DNA of 37,496 bases from Minisyncoccus sp023229485 (GTDB lineage: Bacteria > Patescibacteriota > Minisyncoccia > Minisyncoccales > Minisyncoccaceae). Every line of letters begins with the position of its first letter. Positions within the stretch are counted from its first letter, which is position 1. Below, piece by piece: positions 37,413-37,496 of the stretch. Where the stretch lies: positions 1 through 37,496 of the forward strand of contig JBAYMH010000006.1 in assembly GCA_041663645.1 (NCBI GenBank), in the 5' to 3' direction. The translations under genes were made by a program, and so were the position numbers. Under the pieces are notes generated by a model. That model made no database searches, was not told the origin of the DNA, and was given only the letters and a program-made list of their open reading frames with translations.

Positions 37413-37496
37413 AAAATAAATAGTCCACGAGCAGCTTCCGCTACCCGTGCCTTGTTACGACTTCGTCCCTCTTACTGAGCCTGCCTTAGGTCCACA
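37413..37496 (-). rRNA. 16S ribosomal RNA, 3' end (partial) with no anti-Shine-Dalgarno
   Basis: On the minus strand the universal GAAGTCGTAACAAGG (37450-37464) is followed by helix 45 with its GGAA loop (GGTAGC-GGAA-GCTGCT) and then GTGGACTATTTATTTT. Bacterial 16S normally reads TTGGATCACCTCCTT here; the CCTCC is replaced by T/A-rich sequence. The 3' boundary of about 37413 is estimated by matching the usual distance after helix 45. The gene continues beyond the right edge. Confidence 0.92.

Overview
The window looks like chromosomal DNA of an ultra-small, AT-rich bacterium of the Candidatus Patescibacteria (CPR), probably a Parcubacteria-type lineage (inference). The signs are a slimmed-down gene set, an alanyl-tRNA synthetase of 600 residues and a prolyl-tRNA synthetase of 407 residues, an RNA polymerase alpha subunit without its C-terminal domain, a membrane-anchored baseplate-J-like protein, a PEGA-domain protein, a pilin-like protein, and many short membrane or helical proteins of no known family. 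Both window ends lie in rRNA genes on the minus strand: the 5' end of 23S at the left and the 3' end of 16S at the right. The two genes are therefore about 37 kb apart in this sequence instead of adjacent.

Layout. 1-500: start of 23S with its own upstream promoter and leader. 500-7740: accessory zone with small acidic proteins, a candidate small RNA, a YgjP-type metalloprotease, a thymidylate-synthase-like protein, a SanA/DUF218 protein, a helical-repeat protein and a run of tiny membrane-protein genes with their own promoters and terminators. 7740-15120: minus-strand housekeeping operon mreB2-murA-holB-frr-rseP-proS-mreB, combining cell shape, peptidoglycan precursor synthesis, replication and translation. 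15120-21490: membrane protein, MFS transporter, Nudix protein, PEGA/beta-propeller protein, small unknown genes and an amber-interrupted Nudix relative. 21730-26110: the alpha ribosomal operon infA-rpmJ-rpsM-rpsK-rpsD-rpoA-rplQ-rplM-rpsI. 26110-29740: a structured repeat, the baseplate-J-like protein and alaS. 29740-36230: TPR-like protein, a gene of higher G+C with a long structured leader, MscS-like and TerC/DUF475 membrane proteins, a pilin, an unknown protein and a methyltransferase preceded by an overlooked 51-residue gene. 36240-37496: tRNA-Ala(TGC), tRNA-Ile(GAT) and the 16S 3' end, embedded in dense hairpin repeats.

The most unusual observations are these. (1) The 16S 3' tail after helix 45 has no CCUCC anti-Shine-Dalgarno sequence, and the long housekeeping genes here indeed lack Shine-Dalgarno motifs, while many small single genes carry strong ones. 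(2) A promoter-to-terminator unit near 1.4 kb would make a ~90-nt RNA containing CCUCCUCCU. (3) Both tRNA genes are followed by arrays in which 10-16 nt pieces of their own 3' ends alternate in sense and antisense orientation, separated by two-hairpin modules; a related module sits alone upstream of infA. All functional links between these points are inference from sequence alone.
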